This document shows positions 45,151 through 53,701 of a stretch of DNA of 64,000 nt, in pieces. The position numbers were made by a program, and so were the translations under genes. Source of the DNA: Bosea beijingensis (GTDB taxonomy: Bacteria > Pseudomonadota > Alphaproteobacteria > Rhizobiales > Beijerinckiaceae). How positions within the stretch are numbered: the stretch's first letter is position 1; every line of letters starts with the position of its first letter. The notes under the pieces were generated by a model that saw nothing but the letters and a program-made list of their open reading frames with translations, made no database searches and was not told where the DNA came from. Location of the stretch: the NCBI RefSeq assembly GCF_030758975.1, contig NZ_CP132359.1, positions 186,001 to 250,000 of the forward strand. Direction: 5' to 3'.

Positions 45151-46239
45151 ATGAACTGGGCGTATTGGAATCCCGTCAGGATCCGCTTCGGCTCCGGCTT
45201 GCTCGACGAGGTCGCAGGGCTGATCGGTAAGCGCCGCTGGGCGCTCGTCACCTATGACCAGCCGATCTTCCGTGAATTGTCCGCCCGCTTGACCGCAATT
45301 GCCGGCGTGCCGGTCGTCTCGATCACCAATATCGAGACCAATCCGGATTGCGCCGATCTCGCCCTGTCATGCCGCCAGTTCGGCGCAGCCGAGCCGGCCG
45401 AGGTCATCGTCGCGCTCGGCGGCGGCTCGATGATCGACGCCGCGAAGGTGCTGGCCGCCAGCAACGGCGATTTCGAGACCGTGCGCCGCCACCTCGTCGA
45501 GAAGAAGCCGCTCGACGAAAACACGATCATCCCGATCATCGCCGTGCCGACGACCGCCGGCACCGGCAGCGAGGTCACCTCCTGGGCGACGGTCTGGGAC
45601 TCAGCCAACGGCAGCAAATACTCGCTCGCGCATCCCCGGCTCTATCCGGAGACCGCAGTGCTCGACCCCGCTCTGACGGTCGGCGCGCCGCGCGGCTTGA
45701 CGCTGGCGACCGGGCTAGACGCCCTGTCCCATGCGCTGGAGAGCATCTGGAACGTCAACGGCAACCCGGTCTCCGCCAATTACGCGGTCGAGGCGGCGCG
45801 GGAGATCATCGACACCCTGCCCCGCCTGCTGGAGCGCCTCGACGATGTCGAGCTTCGCGCCCGGCAGATGCGCGCGAGCCTGCTCGCCGGCATGGCCTTC
45901 TCCAATACCAAGACCGCGCTCGCGCATAACATTTCCTACGACATCACGCTGAAGAGCGGCACGATCCACGGCATTGCCTGTTCCTTCTCGCTGCCGATCG
46001 TAATGCGCTGGGCGATGGGTGCCCAGCCGCAATGCGACGCCGCGCTGCGCCGCGTCTTCGGCCCCGATCTCGAGGCAGGAGCGGAGCGGCTCGGCGCCTT
46101 CCTGCGCAATCTCGGCGTCTCGACCGATCCGACCGCCTACGGTGTCTCGGCGCTCGAGTGGAACCGCCTCGTCGGCAAGGCGCTCGAAGGCGAGCGCGGC
46201 CGCAATTTCATCGGAAGACAGGCGGCCATGGCCGCCTGA
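45151..46239 (+). CDS. Iron-containing alcohol dehydrogenase
   Basis: About 362 residues of the group III (Fe-ADH) family. The dinucleotide site VIVALGGGSMIDAAK, then VPTTAGTGSEVTSWATVWD and the metal ligands in TGLDALSHALE and the late HGIACSFSLP are in place. Relatives reduce an aldehyde with NAD(P)H, including phosphonoacetaldehyde reductase. It lies 78 bases before phnD and likely belongs to the same transcription unit, which makes a phosphonate-linked aldehyde the best guess. ATG 45151 is chosen because GAGG lies 9 bases ahead; ATG 45142 and GTG 45100 are alternatives. Confidence 0.88.
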   Translation: MNWAYWNPVRIRFGSGLLDEVAGLIGKRRWALVTYDQPIFRELSARLTAIAGVPVVSITNIETNPDCADLALSCRQFGAAEPAEVIVALGGGSMIDAAKVLAASNGDFETVRRHLVEKKPLDENTIIPIIAVPTTAGTGSEVTSWATVWDSANGSKYSLAHPRLYPETAVLDPALTVGAPRGLTLATGLDALSHALESIWNVNGNPVSANYAVEAAREIIDTLPRLLERLDDVELRARQMRASLLAGMAFSNTKTALAHNISYDITLKSGTIHGIACSFSLPIVMRWAMGAQPQCDAALRRVFGPDLEAGAERLGAFLRNLGVSTDPTAYGVSALEWNRLVGKALEGERGRNFIGRQAAMAA

Positions 46240-46317
46240 AAGCAAGCGACGGGCAACGACACCCGCAACGGTTCACCGGCAGATCAAAAGATCGCCGGAT
46301 CATCTTGGGAGGATGAC

Positions 46318-47193
46318 ATGACCATTACGCGTCGGACGATTCTGAAGAGCTCGCTTGTCGCGGGAACGGTGCTGGCGATGCCGGCACTGGTGAAGGCCCA
46401 GCCGAAACAGATCCGCGTCGGGCTGATCCCGTCCGAGGATTCGCGGGCGATGCTGGAATCGAGCCAGCAGCTCCTCGATGCGCTGGAGAAGAACCTCGGC
46501 ATCAAGGTCCAGGGCTTCGTCGCCTCGGATTATAACGGCGTGATCGAGGCGATGCGCTCGAACCATGTCGACGTCGCCTATCTCGGGCCGTTCTCCTATG
46601 TGCTGGGCACGACGGTGGCGCCGATCGAGGCCTTCGCGACGGCGGAAACGGCAAAGTCGAGCCGCAGCTTCTATCGTAGCCAGATCATCGCGCGGAAGGA
46701 TAGCGGTATCCGCGATTGGAAGGACCTGAAAGGGCGCACCTTCGCTTTCGTCGACCCATCCTCCACCTCGGGCCATCTCTTCCCGAAGGCCGGGCTGATG
46801 AAGCTCGGCTTCGACCCGGAGAAGGATTTCGGCCGCGTCCTCTTCACCGGCTCGCACGACGCCAATGCGCTCGCCGTCGCCAACAAGCGCGTTGACGCCG
46901 CGACGATCGCCGACCGCATCTTCGATGCGGCCGTGCAGAAGAAGCTGGTTGATCGGGCCGATATCCACGTCGTGTGGGAATCTGATCCGATTCCGGAATC
47001 GCCGACCTGCTGGCGCAAGAACCTGCCCGACGATCTGAAGAAGCAAATCAAGTCGGCCTTCCTGAATATCCGGGACATCACCTGGGCAGACCAGGGCAAG
47101 CTCAACCGCTTCGTCGAGACCAACGACCAAGCCTACGACATCATCCGCGAGACGGCGAAGGTGCTGAAGCTCGATCTCACCAAGATGAAGTAG
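46318..47193 (+). CDS. phnD: Phosphonate ABC transporter substrate-binding protein PhnD
   Basis: A 291-residue periplasmic protein of the phosphate/phosphite/phosphonate-binding family. It has a twin-arginine-like signal (ITRRTILKSSLVAGTVLAMPALVKA), then SNHVDVAYLGPFSYVLG and FVDPSSTSGHLFPKAGL, the phosphonate-contacting region. It captures phosphonates for the PhnC-PhnE channel. The ATG has GGGAGG 6 bases upstream. The order Fe-ADH, phnD, phnC, phnE on one strand with short gaps indicates a single operon. Confidence 0.92.
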   Translation: MTITRRTILKSSLVAGTVLAMPALVKAQPKQIRVGLIPSEDSRAMLESSQQLLDALEKNLGIKVQGFVASDYNGVIEAMRSNHVDVAYLGPFSYVLGTTVAPIEAFATAETAKSSRSFYRSQIIARKDSGIRDWKDLKGRTFAFVDPSSTSGHLFPKAGLMKLGFDPEKDFGRVLFTGSHDANALAVANKRVDAATIADRIFDAAVQKKLVDRADIHVVWESDPIPESPTCWRKNLPDDLKKQIKSAFLNIRDITWADQGKLNRFVETNDQAYDIIRETAKVLKLDLTKMK

Positions 47194-47222
47194 TCGCGAA
47201 CGCGACCGGCGGAGAAAGCGAC

Positions 47223-48032
47223 ATGATCACGATCGAAGGCCTGAAGAAATCCTATGCCGGCCGCCCGGTCCTCCAGGGCATCGACCTCAGCGTCAAAGCC
47301 GGCGAATTCCTCGTCGTGCTCGGCCCCAGCGGCGCCGGCAAGTCGACGCTGCTGCGCTGCATCAACGGGCTGGCCCAGCCCGATGCCGGGCGCACCGTCA
47401 TCGACGGCACGGTGTTCGACACAAAACGCGCGGCGGCCGGCAAACGGCCGGTCGCAATGATCTTCCAGCACCACAATCTGGTGAAGCGCCTCTCGGTGCT
47501 GAAGAACGTACTGGTCGGCCGGATGGCCGGACTGTCCTCATTCCTCAGCATGCTCCAGCTCTTCCCGAAGGAGGACGTTGCCATTGCAATGGATTGCCTG
47601 GCGCGGGTCGAGCTTGCTCACAAGGCGAATTCGCGTGGCGACCAGCTCTCCGGCGGCGAGCAGCAGCGTGTCGGCATCGCCCGCGCGCTGGCGCAGCAGC
47701 CGGCGGTGATCCTCTGCGACGAGCCGGTGGCGAGCCTCGATCCCAAGACCTCGCGCATCGTGCTGGGTTACCTCAAGGCGATCTGCAAGGCCGAGGGGAT
47801 CGCGGTGATCTGCAACCTCCATCAGGTCGATTACGCCGTGGAGTTCGGCGAGCGCATCGTCGGCCTGAGCGGCGGACGGGTGATCTTCGACGACACGCCC
47901 GATCACCTGACCTCGGAGATCGTACACCAGATCTATCCCGGTCTTGAGGACCCCGGCATCAGCCGCGTCCTCAAGCCCCGGCCAGTGAGCCAGCCCGCAC
48001 TGGCGCCGATGATCGCCCCTGCAATCGCCTGA
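47223..48032 (+). CDS. phnC: Phosphonate ABC transporter ATP-binding protein PhnC
   Basis: A 269-residue ABC ATPase. Walker [10 protein letters not shown], the [15 protein letters not shown] signature, and Walker [14 protein letters not shown] are complete, with H-loop CNLHQVDYA. The [19 protein letters not shown] segment is typical of PhnC. It energises uptake of phosphonates bound by PhnD. The start is preceded by GGAGAAAG. It sits 29 bases after phnD and 14 bases before phnE. Confidence 0.94.
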   Translation: MITIEGLKKSYAGRPVLQGIDLSVKAGEFLVVLGPSGAGKSTLLRCINGLAQPDAGRTVIDGTVFDTKRAAAGKRPVAMIFQHHNLVKRLSVLKNVLVGRMAGLSSFLSMLQLFPKEDVAIAMDCLARVELAHKANSRGDQLSGGEQQRVGIARALAQQPAVILCDEPVASLDPKTSRIVLGYLKAICKAEGIAVICNLHQVDYAVEFGERIVGLSGGRVIFDDTPDHLTSEIVHQIYPGLEDPGISRVLKPRPVSQPALAPMIAPAIA

Positions 48033-48046
48033 CGGGAGGAAGAGCC

Positions 48047-48850
48047 ATGTCCTTCGGAACGCTGCAACTCGTCATCCGCCCGCCGCAGAACCGCTTCGGC
48101 TGGTGGGGCGTCGGCGCGATCGCGCTCGCCATCCTCGCCTTCCTGTGGTGGGCGGCGCTCGGCTCCCAGATCAACGCCAGCAATCTCTGGAACGGCATCC
48201 CCTATATGTGGGACTTCCTCGTCCGGATGGTGCCGCCCAACCCGGAATTCCTCGAACGGCTTTGGAAGCCGGCGCTGGAGAGCCTGCAGGTCGCGGTCTG
48301 GGGCACCTTGCTCGGCGTCGTCATCGCCCTGCCGATCTGCTTCTTCGCGGCGCGCAACCTCAGCCCGAGCCCGGCTGTCTTCCACGCGACACGGCAATTG
48401 CTCAACTGCATGCGCGGCATCAACGAGATCATCCTGGCGCTGATCTTCGTCGCCGCGATCGGGCTCGGCCCCTTCGCCGGCGTGCTCGCGCTCGCCATCC
48501 ACGGCGCCGGCATGCTCGGCAAGTTCTTCGCCGAGGCGATGGAGGACATCGACGAAGGGCCGCTGGAGGCCTTCCGCTCGGCCGGGGTCGGCCCGTTCAA
48601 GACCTTCTTCTTCGGCGTGCTGCCGCAGGTCCTGCCGACCTGGCTCGGGACGATCTTCTACCGGCTGGAGACCAATGTCCGGCAATCGACGGTGCTCGGC
48701 ATGGTCGGCGCCGGCGGCATCGGCTTCGAGCTCGTCTCCTCGATGAAGCTGTTCAAGTACCAGGACACCGCGACCTGCATCCTCGTCATCCTCGCGATGG
48801 TGCTGGTTGCGGACCTGATCTCGTCCCGCGTCAGAGCGTTGATCCGCTGA
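48047..48850 (+). CDS. phnE: Phosphonate ABC transporter permease PhnE
   Basis: A 267-residue inner-membrane permease with about six TM helices. RGINEIILALIFVAAIGLGPFAGVLALAIH and the C-terminal RQSTVLGMVGAGGIGFEL are conserved in PhnE. Translation starts at ATG 48047 after GGGAGGAAG. It completes the PhnDCE importer and is the last chromosomal gene before the left junction of the integrated element, which begins 60 bases beyond its stop. No catabolic C-P bond genes follow within the window. Confidence 0.93.
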   Translation: MSFGTLQLVIRPPQNRFGWWGVGAIALAILAFLWWAALGSQINASNLWNGIPYMWDFLVRMVPPNPEFLERLWKPALESLQVAVWGTLLGVVIALPICFFAARNLSPSPAVFHATRQLLNCMRGINEIILALIFVAAIGLGPFAGVLALAIHGAGMLGKFFAEAMEDIDEGPLEAFRSAGVGPFKTFFFGVLPQVLPTWLGTIFYRLETNVRQSTVLGMVGAGGIGFELVSSMKLFKYQDTATCILVILAMVLVADLISSRVRALIR

Positions 48851-48909
48851 AGCGGTTATCGAAAGGCATCGGCAGCGCCTCGCCGCCGGCCTTCATCGCC
48901 GTTCTGACC

Positions 48910-48931
48910 GGGAATGGTGGGCCGGGCCGGA
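48910..48931. repeat. Left attachment repeat (tRNA 3'-end copy)
   Basis: 22 bases identical to 59848-59869. Read on the minus strand this is the end of the T-arm, the acceptor 3' strand, A-CCA and six further bases of the tRNA gene. No other tRNA parts are present, so it is a recombination scar and not a gene. Confidence 0.85.
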
Positions 48932-49981
48932 GCGCCTACCACCCCTCTAAGTGCTTGATAGTCCTAAGCTCTACACAGCAAGCTTGTTCACAATGGCCCA
49001 CTTAATTGGCCTAGCTCATACTGCGTCTGCACTCAATCAGCCGGACTGAAAAAATGACGGAGAATTTCGTTCGGGTATCTGTATTCCCTTTTTGGGCTCC
49101 TGCCCCCCGTACCCCATGTCAGTTTATGGCCGGCATATTCCCATTCTCTTCATTCAGTTCCTGCTTAGAGCCGGATGTTGCAAATGGGATGGGTAGGATA
49201 GGGTATGCATCTCAGCCAGAGGAGTAGCGTATTAGGATAAAGGCGTTCTCGTATCGGTTTCATTATGTATATGAAATATTGCATGTAATACAATGATGCA
49301 GATATGGATCAATAGATAGATATGTATCTAGATAGCTAGTTAGTCAGATATGTATATAGGTAGATAATTAGATATTTATATGATTGTATAGGACGCAAGA
49401 AAATAAACTACCACACAATAAAGTATGTAGGTAACATACCGTGTAGATAAATATACATGAATTCACCCTTATAATGAGTTGATATTATTGATGACATCTT
49501 ATTGATATCTGTTAGTTTTTAAAATTAATACTCAATACAATAATTCAACAATTAGAACTCATCAAATATCCGGCTCAATGAATGAGTTGATACGTTAAAG
49601 TAATCTGCCGGATATTTTGACGATCGAGCGAAAGCTTGGTCTAGCGCGAACATGGGTTTGAATACAGCCCATTTCACACGCCGATCGTTCTGCGGCTGAG
49701 ACGGAGATCGACCGACAGACAGCCGTTTATCGCAACTATCGCTGCTGGGATGCAGTATCTCCGTAAGCCTAATCGTCGAGATCGCACGTCGAGATGATCA
49801 AGCCCGACTCCACCGCCCCTACCGAGACCGAGCTGCGGGACACCTAGTGCGGATCGACGGCCATTCTAAAAGTCGACTCGCTGTTCCGCCCCCTCCATCG
49901 AAGGCTAAGCCGGATGTCTTGACCGTCATAAAGCGATGCCATTACATTTGTAGCAACGAACATAGCTGAAAGTGTAACGCA
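48932..49981. other. Non-coding, AT-rich left end of the island
   Basis: No convincing gene. 49240-49580 is very AT-rich with many GATA/TAGA-like words. An inverted repeat with 11-base arms, AAATATCCGGC at 49564-49574 and its complement at 49607-49617 (32-base loop), and a 12-base direct repeat AATGAGTTGATA at 49474-49485 and 49581-49592 are present. They may be binding sites for the serine recombinase encoded next, but this is unproven. Confidence 0.6.
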
Positions 49982-50659
49982 GTGGCCGAAGGCAAATTCG
50001 TCGCGTACTACCGAGTCAGCACCGCCCGGCAGGGTCGCTCCGGCCTTGGCCTTGAGGCACAAAAAGAAGCGGTCCGCTCGCATCTCAACGGTGGCAACTG
50101 GAATCTTGTTGCCGAGGTTGTCGAGATTGAGAGCGGCAAGCGCCCTGATCGCCCGAAACTGGCGGATGCTCTCCGGCTCTGCCGTCTGCACAAGGCCACG
50201 CTCATCATCGCCAAGCTGGACCGGCTGGCGCGCAACGTCGCGTTCATTTCGAACCTGATGGAGTCGGGCGCCGAATTCGTCGCGGTCGATTTCCCCCAGG
50301 CGAACCGGCTAACGGTCCATATTCTCGCTGCTGTTGCCGAGCATGAGGCCAAGGCCATTTCCATCCGCACCAAGGACGCTCTGGCAGCCGCGAAGGCTCG
50401 CGGCGTCAAGCTTGGCGGGGATCGCGGCAACCTACCGAAAGTTGCCGCTCAGGGGCGCGCTGTGAGCCTCAGAGTGCGGCAGGAGAAGGCCAGCGGCCGT
50501 GTGGCTGATCTCTATCCGATCGTCGCAGAGATCAAGGCGGGGGGCGCCAGCTCGCTCCGGGCGGTCGCCAAGGCTTTGAATGAACGAAGCATCACGGCCA
50601 CGCGCGGCGGATCTTGGAGCCCTGTGCAAGTCAGCCGGCTTTTGGAGCTTAGCAAGTGA
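49982..50659 (+). CDS. Serine recombinase (resolvase/invertase family)
   Basis: A 225-residue resolvase-type enzyme. The catalytic serine is Ser13 in AYYRVSTARQGRSGLGLEAQ, and the arginines of the active site lie in KLDRLARN (about 70-77). The C-terminal 60 residues hold a helix-turn-helix (SLRAVAKALNERSITATRGGSWSPVQVSRLL), so it is the small type rather than a large serine integrase. It could resolve or invert DNA within the element. The start is GTG at 49982. The AT-rich repeats upstream are candidate target sites. The codon use differs little from the chromosome. Confidence 0.9.
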   Translation: MAEGKFVAYYRVSTARQGRSGLGLEAQKEAVRSHLNGGNWNLVAEVVEIESGKRPDRPKLADALRLCRLHKATLIIAKLDRLARNVAFISNLMESGAEFVAVDFPQANRLTVHILAAVAEHEAKAISIRTKDALAAAKARGVKLGGDRGNLPKVAAQGRAVSLRVRQEKASGRVADLYPIVAEIKAGGASSLRAVAKALNERSITATRGGSWSPVQVSRLLELSK

Positions 50660-50731
50660 GTGGCCTGCTTGCGGATAGGCGCCGCATGATCGCGGCGGCT
50701 GAAGATTTCGGCCGATCTCGCCAGCGGCGTC

Positions 50732-50989
50732 GTGTTGAGGCTCTGCACCAACCCCGCCGAGGATCTTCCCGAAATGGCCGCTCGGGCGGAGATGTTGGCA
50801 GACCTGATCGATCGAGGAGAAGCCAGTGATACTTGGGCGGAGGTAGCGGAGGCGCGGGTTGTGGACCTGCGGCTCATTAGTGAGCCGCTTCGCTGTGTCG
50901 CCGTCGGCGACGACGCCCAATCCAGTGCTGCGGGCCTGCTGGGTGCGCTCCGCGTATTACCGCCGAACCGAAGCAACGAGCATAAATAG
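50732..50989 (+). CDS. Small hypothetical protein
   Basis: An open frame of 85 codons starting at GTG 50732, without a clear ribosome site, 72 bases after the recombinase gene. The product is acidic and helix-rich (DLPEMAARAEMLADLIDRGEA, WAEVAEARVVDL). I do not recognise it. It could be the end of a decayed gene, since the same frame is open from 50684, just after a stop. Coding status is uncertain. Confidence 0.35.
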   Translation: MLRLCTNPAEDLPEMAARAEMLADLIDRGEASDTWAEVAEARVVDLRLISEPLRCVAVGDDAQSSAAGLLGALRVLPPNRSNEHK

Positions 50990-51431
50990 GGCCGGTTGAG
51001 GTCGGCCTTCCTGCAGACCTTTCCGACGTTGACGCTATGGATTTCATCGTCACCTAGCTTTCGGACAATACTACCTCAGATGCTCCAGGGCTCAGCTCGC
51101 AAGCGATGGCAGCGGGGTTGTTGAGCGGCGACACCGGCATTTCTCACCCAATATTCTTCCTTGAAATCTGAAGCGAGTGAGATTGGAGGTCGACGCGATG
51201 GACACCGACGCACACAAGCGGCTCCGGCCTGCCTGTTGATCCAGCTATCCTGGCGCTGGCTCGCGCTCTCGGACGCCGAGCCGGCGCTCGGCCCGATGTC
51301 GTGTTTAAGCTTGGTGATGCGGAGTAGCCACTCCCGGTCATCGAGGGGCTCGATCCCCCAAGGCGGAAGCCCACGCCCGCCGGCAAGGCGCCGAGGAAGT
51401 TGCGCCGCGAGCCGCTCAAATAGGAGGCCCT
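50990..51431. other. Gene-poor stretch with an interrupted reading frame
   Basis: No intact gene of convincing quality. One frame (51181-51423) has protein-like content on both sides of a TAG at 51325 (PVDPAILALARALGRRAG before; a Pro/Arg/Lys-rich tail after) but no proper start codon, so it may be a decayed small gene of the kind found beside recombinases. Confidence 0.4.
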
Positions 51432-51635
51432 GTGCCGATCGACGATAAGCTGGGCGCTCTGGTCGACGCTCTCGCAGATTATGCCGCCGGCTTGTCGCCG
51501 GAGGAGTTACGGAGAGCGTTGGAGCAGCCGCATGAGATGCGCTCCCCTCCTCAGAAAGCCCCTGTTCTCGCTTTGAGAACCGCTAGCGCCGAGGGCGAGC
51601 CGCCTGAACCACCTCGACCTCGGGAGCCAGAATGA
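51432..51635 (+). CDS. Small hypothetical protein
   Basis: A 67-residue product starting with GTG at 51432, with an excellent AGGAGG ribosome site 4 bases upstream (51422-51427). The N-terminal half is helical (DDKLGALVDALADYAAGL, SPEELRRALEQP) and the C-terminus is Pro/Glu-rich and likely unstructured. I do not recognise a family. Its 3' end overlaps the end of the convergent secreted-protein gene by 53 bases, so one of the two annotations may be wrong; the strong ribosome site argues for keeping it. Confidence 0.45.
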   Translation: MPIDDKLGALVDALADYAAGLSPEELRRALEQPHEMRSPPQKAPVLALRTASAEGEPPEPPRPREPE

Positions 51636-52146
51636 CGGTCCGGGACCGATAGCCATCGATTTTGTCGTTCTCAGCCTTGACAGGCACGAAGCGCAGGGTT
51701 CGACGGCATTTCGGCGAGGTCACGGCGGTTTTGATCGAGCCGCAGACATCTTCGAGCGAGGCCTGCTCGGCTGCGGGCTGAACCTTTACCGTCAGGACCA
51801 TGAGCGTGGCAGTCGGATGAATGCAACGGAACTCGTCTTTATCCGCGTGAAAGCATTGGAACCCAACGACCTCGACGCCGCGACCGATATACTTGTTCGG
51901 GGTAATCTGCAGATCCACGGCGTCGGTCCGCTTGAACTCGGCAGGCTTCGCCGCGATCACCTCTTTTGTCGAGGCGCTTGTTTTTGCTTCGTTCGTCAGG
52001 AATGCCTGGGCATAGGCGTCAAAGCATTCGAGGCGGGCGCTGAACTCTCGGATCGCGGTGCATTTGCGCAAAGCGTCCGCGTCATCCGCTTTTGCAGATC
52101 CTGCCATCATCACTACGGCGGCGAGCGCCGCTCCGGCCATGCGCAT
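51583..52146 (-). CDS. Secreted hypothetical protein
   Basis: About 187 residues. A signal peptide (MRMAGAALAAVVMMAGSAKA) is followed by CTAIREFSARLECFDAYAQAF, a short cysteine motif common in exported proteins of alphaproteobacteria and prophages, and then a region with more cysteines (FQCFHADKDEFRCIHP; DVCGSIKTAVTSPKCRRTL), which probably form disulphides in the periplasm. GGGGAGA lies 5 bases before the ATG at 52146 and supports this start. Function is unknown; its place in the island suggests it was brought with the element. Confidence 0.75.
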   Translation of the reverse strand: MRMAGAALAAVVMMAGSAKADDADALRKCTAIREFSARLECFDAYAQAFLTNEAKTSASTKEVIAAKPAEFKRTDAVDLQITPNKYIGRGVEVVGFQCFHADKDEFRCIHPTATLMVLTVKVQPAAEQASLEDVCGSIKTAVTSPKCRRTLRFVPVKAENDKIDGYRSRTVILAPEVEVVQAARPRR

Positions 52147-52221
52147 TTCGATCTCCCCAGGGTTGCAACGGAGATTGCGATGGCGGCGGAATGCTCGCAA
52201 TAGGCGTGCGTGAACGTCCGC

Positions 52222-52635
52222 CTAAAGACGAATGACCGTGAATTTCGATTTGCTGTTGTGGTGCCACGGAACGCGAAATGCGCTCGCACTCACCAGCCGT
52301 GCCTGCGCCAGGATCTGGGGCCACCAGCGGACGAGACGCTCTGCTTGCAGCCAGTACCGATGCTCGGCCCACTGGCTGTCCATCACGAAGACGGTATGGC
52401 CGGCGCTTCGAAGGGCAGCTCGCTCGGCGTCGTTCTGCTTTTTAAAGCGATCGATTGACATGATTACCCACGGGCCATCCTCGACGAGCGCGCTTATCCA
52501 TTCGATGTCATCCGCTCTCGGCGAGAATCGGTCTCGGAGGTGGATAACCTCTCCCACATCGACTTCGGATTTCGACAGTTCTCGCATCGCGTGCGCGATA
52601 TTCGGCGACAGATTGTTGTCGAAGAATATCTTCAA
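52222..52635 (-). CDS. VapC45-like PIN-domain toxin
   Basis: A 137-residue PIN-like protein. The start MKIFFDNNLSPNIAHAMREL and the MSIDRFKKQNDAERAAL region carry the acidic residues (Asp6, then Asp near 63) expected for a metal-dependent RNase of the VapC45/DUF5615-like type. It overlaps the upstream gene by 4 bases (ATGA), as toxins commonly do. In the pair the upstream product is the antitoxin. A VapC-type toxin would cut tRNA or rRNA when released. It may act in stabilising the island or in defence. The exact cleavage target is not inferable. Confidence 0.8.
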   Translation of the reverse strand: MKIFFDNNLSPNIAHAMRELSKSEVDVGEVIHLRDRFSPRADDIEWISALVEDGPWVIMSIDRFKKQNDAERAALRSAGHTVFVMDSQWAEHRYWLQAERLVRWWPQILAQARLVSASAFRVPWHHNSKSKFTVIRL

Positions 52636-53327
52636 GCGGCGAGAGCCTGCTCATATCGGACAGCCGCCTCAACGTCGCGAGGCCGGACATCGAAAATGCG
52701 CGCGACCGCGCCCTTGTCCTCACCCTCAGCCTTAAATGCGGCAAATAAGGTGGCGGTAGGTATTCCAGCCTCCGTCACGATTGGCGCGCCAAACTGTTTG
52801 GCGGGATCAATGACGATAGACTTTTTAGTCGGCCCCAGCGGGAACCAGCGCCTCGCAGTCTCTCCGTCATAATCAATGCCAGCATACAAAGACGGTGTGA
52901 CAATCGTCGAAAAAACAAACTGAGCTTTCCTTGGATCGAGCATGCGGACCTCGCCGGCCGCGTCGACAGCCTCTGCGAAGATGCCTTTTCCATCCGTGAG
53001 AAAGCGGCGCATCGTTAGCGGGTAGTCGCTATGAAACATGTCGCGCGCAGCGTCGGCCGTCGCGCGGATCACGCGAAGGTCGACACCGTGCTTGGCGAAC
53101 GCGTTCACGAGCCGCAGCTCCAGAAGGTCTCGGAAGCCGATCGTCGGCTCGGGCAAATCTTCTCCCGATAACTGCGTCTTCCAGAGCGGCGCTGACTCGC
53201 GCTTCTCGCCTCGATAGAGGCGCTTGTATCCGAGGAGCCACCGGCGAACCGAGCGCAGGTCGGCGCCCACAAGCCGCGAGGCTTCTGGAAGGCTATACAA
53301 GCCGGTGCCGATGAGAGTGGTGTCCAT
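52632..53327 (-). CDS. VapB45-like antitoxin, DUF433 family
   Basis: About 231 residues. An N-terminal MerR/winged-helix-like part (GLYSLPEASRLVGADLRSVRRWL) precedes a DUF433-type C-terminal region (about 150-225) with VRPRDVEAAVRYEQAL, as in VapB45 of Mycobacterium. It should bind DNA and neutralise the PIN toxin encoded next to it (ATGA overlap). ATG 53327 is preferred; ATG 53333 or GTG 53348 are alternatives. Antitoxins of this size are larger than ordinary VapB proteins, which fits the 45 group. Confidence 0.8.
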   Translation of the reverse strand: MDTTLIGTGLYSLPEASRLVGADLRSVRRWLLGYKRLYRGEKRESAPLWKTQLSGEDLPEPTIGFRDLLELRLVNAFAKHGVDLRVIRATADAARDMFHSDYPLTMRRFLTDGKGIFAEAVDAAGEVRMLDPRKAQFVFSTIVTPSLYAGIDYDGETARRWFPLGPTKKSIVIDPAKQFGAPIVTEAGIPTATLFAAFKAEGEDKGAVARIFDVRPRDVEAAVRYEQALAA

Positions 53328-53701
53328 TACCATACCGATAGGCGTCACGGATCACAGCCGCTTCGTGCGCCGAATTTGTTCCAAGGAACGTGCCAAATCA
53401 AGGCTTTCTCGTGAGCATGCATACGGCTCGCAGCCGTTGACGAAGGCGCTTCACCCCTCTCGGGCCTAGCCGCCGCTGTGCCCCACAGCGGTTGCTACGG
53501 CTTGGTTTGGTGCGTATCTGGTCGTTCGAAATTCCCGTTTGCATCGCATGCCGGAGGGTCGCTAGACGAGCCGAGCTCCGATGACCATTAATTTGAAAGG
53601 CGACTATCGCTGATCAGATTCTCGACGATCCGTCAGCTTTCTGGCAACGCCGATGCGCTTATGGTCGGGCTTACGGTCGCTTACGAGGCCGGGGGGAAAG
53701 A
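53328..53701. other. Intergenic region with no gene seen
   Basis: A 370-base gap between the divergent antitoxin and TIR-like genes. No conserved product or stem-loop is evident. It should hold both promoters. The ribosome site of the next gene, GGGGGGAAAG, lies just before 53702. Confidence 0.5.

Noticed and set aside
48910..48931. A second tRNA gene at the left junction
   Set aside because: Only the 3' acceptor end is present; no D-arm or anticodon arm, so it is an attachment scar.
49300..49400. CRISPR array or regular tandem repeat in the AT-rich zone
   Set aside because: The GATA/TAGA words are irregular and there are no equal spacers or constant repeats.
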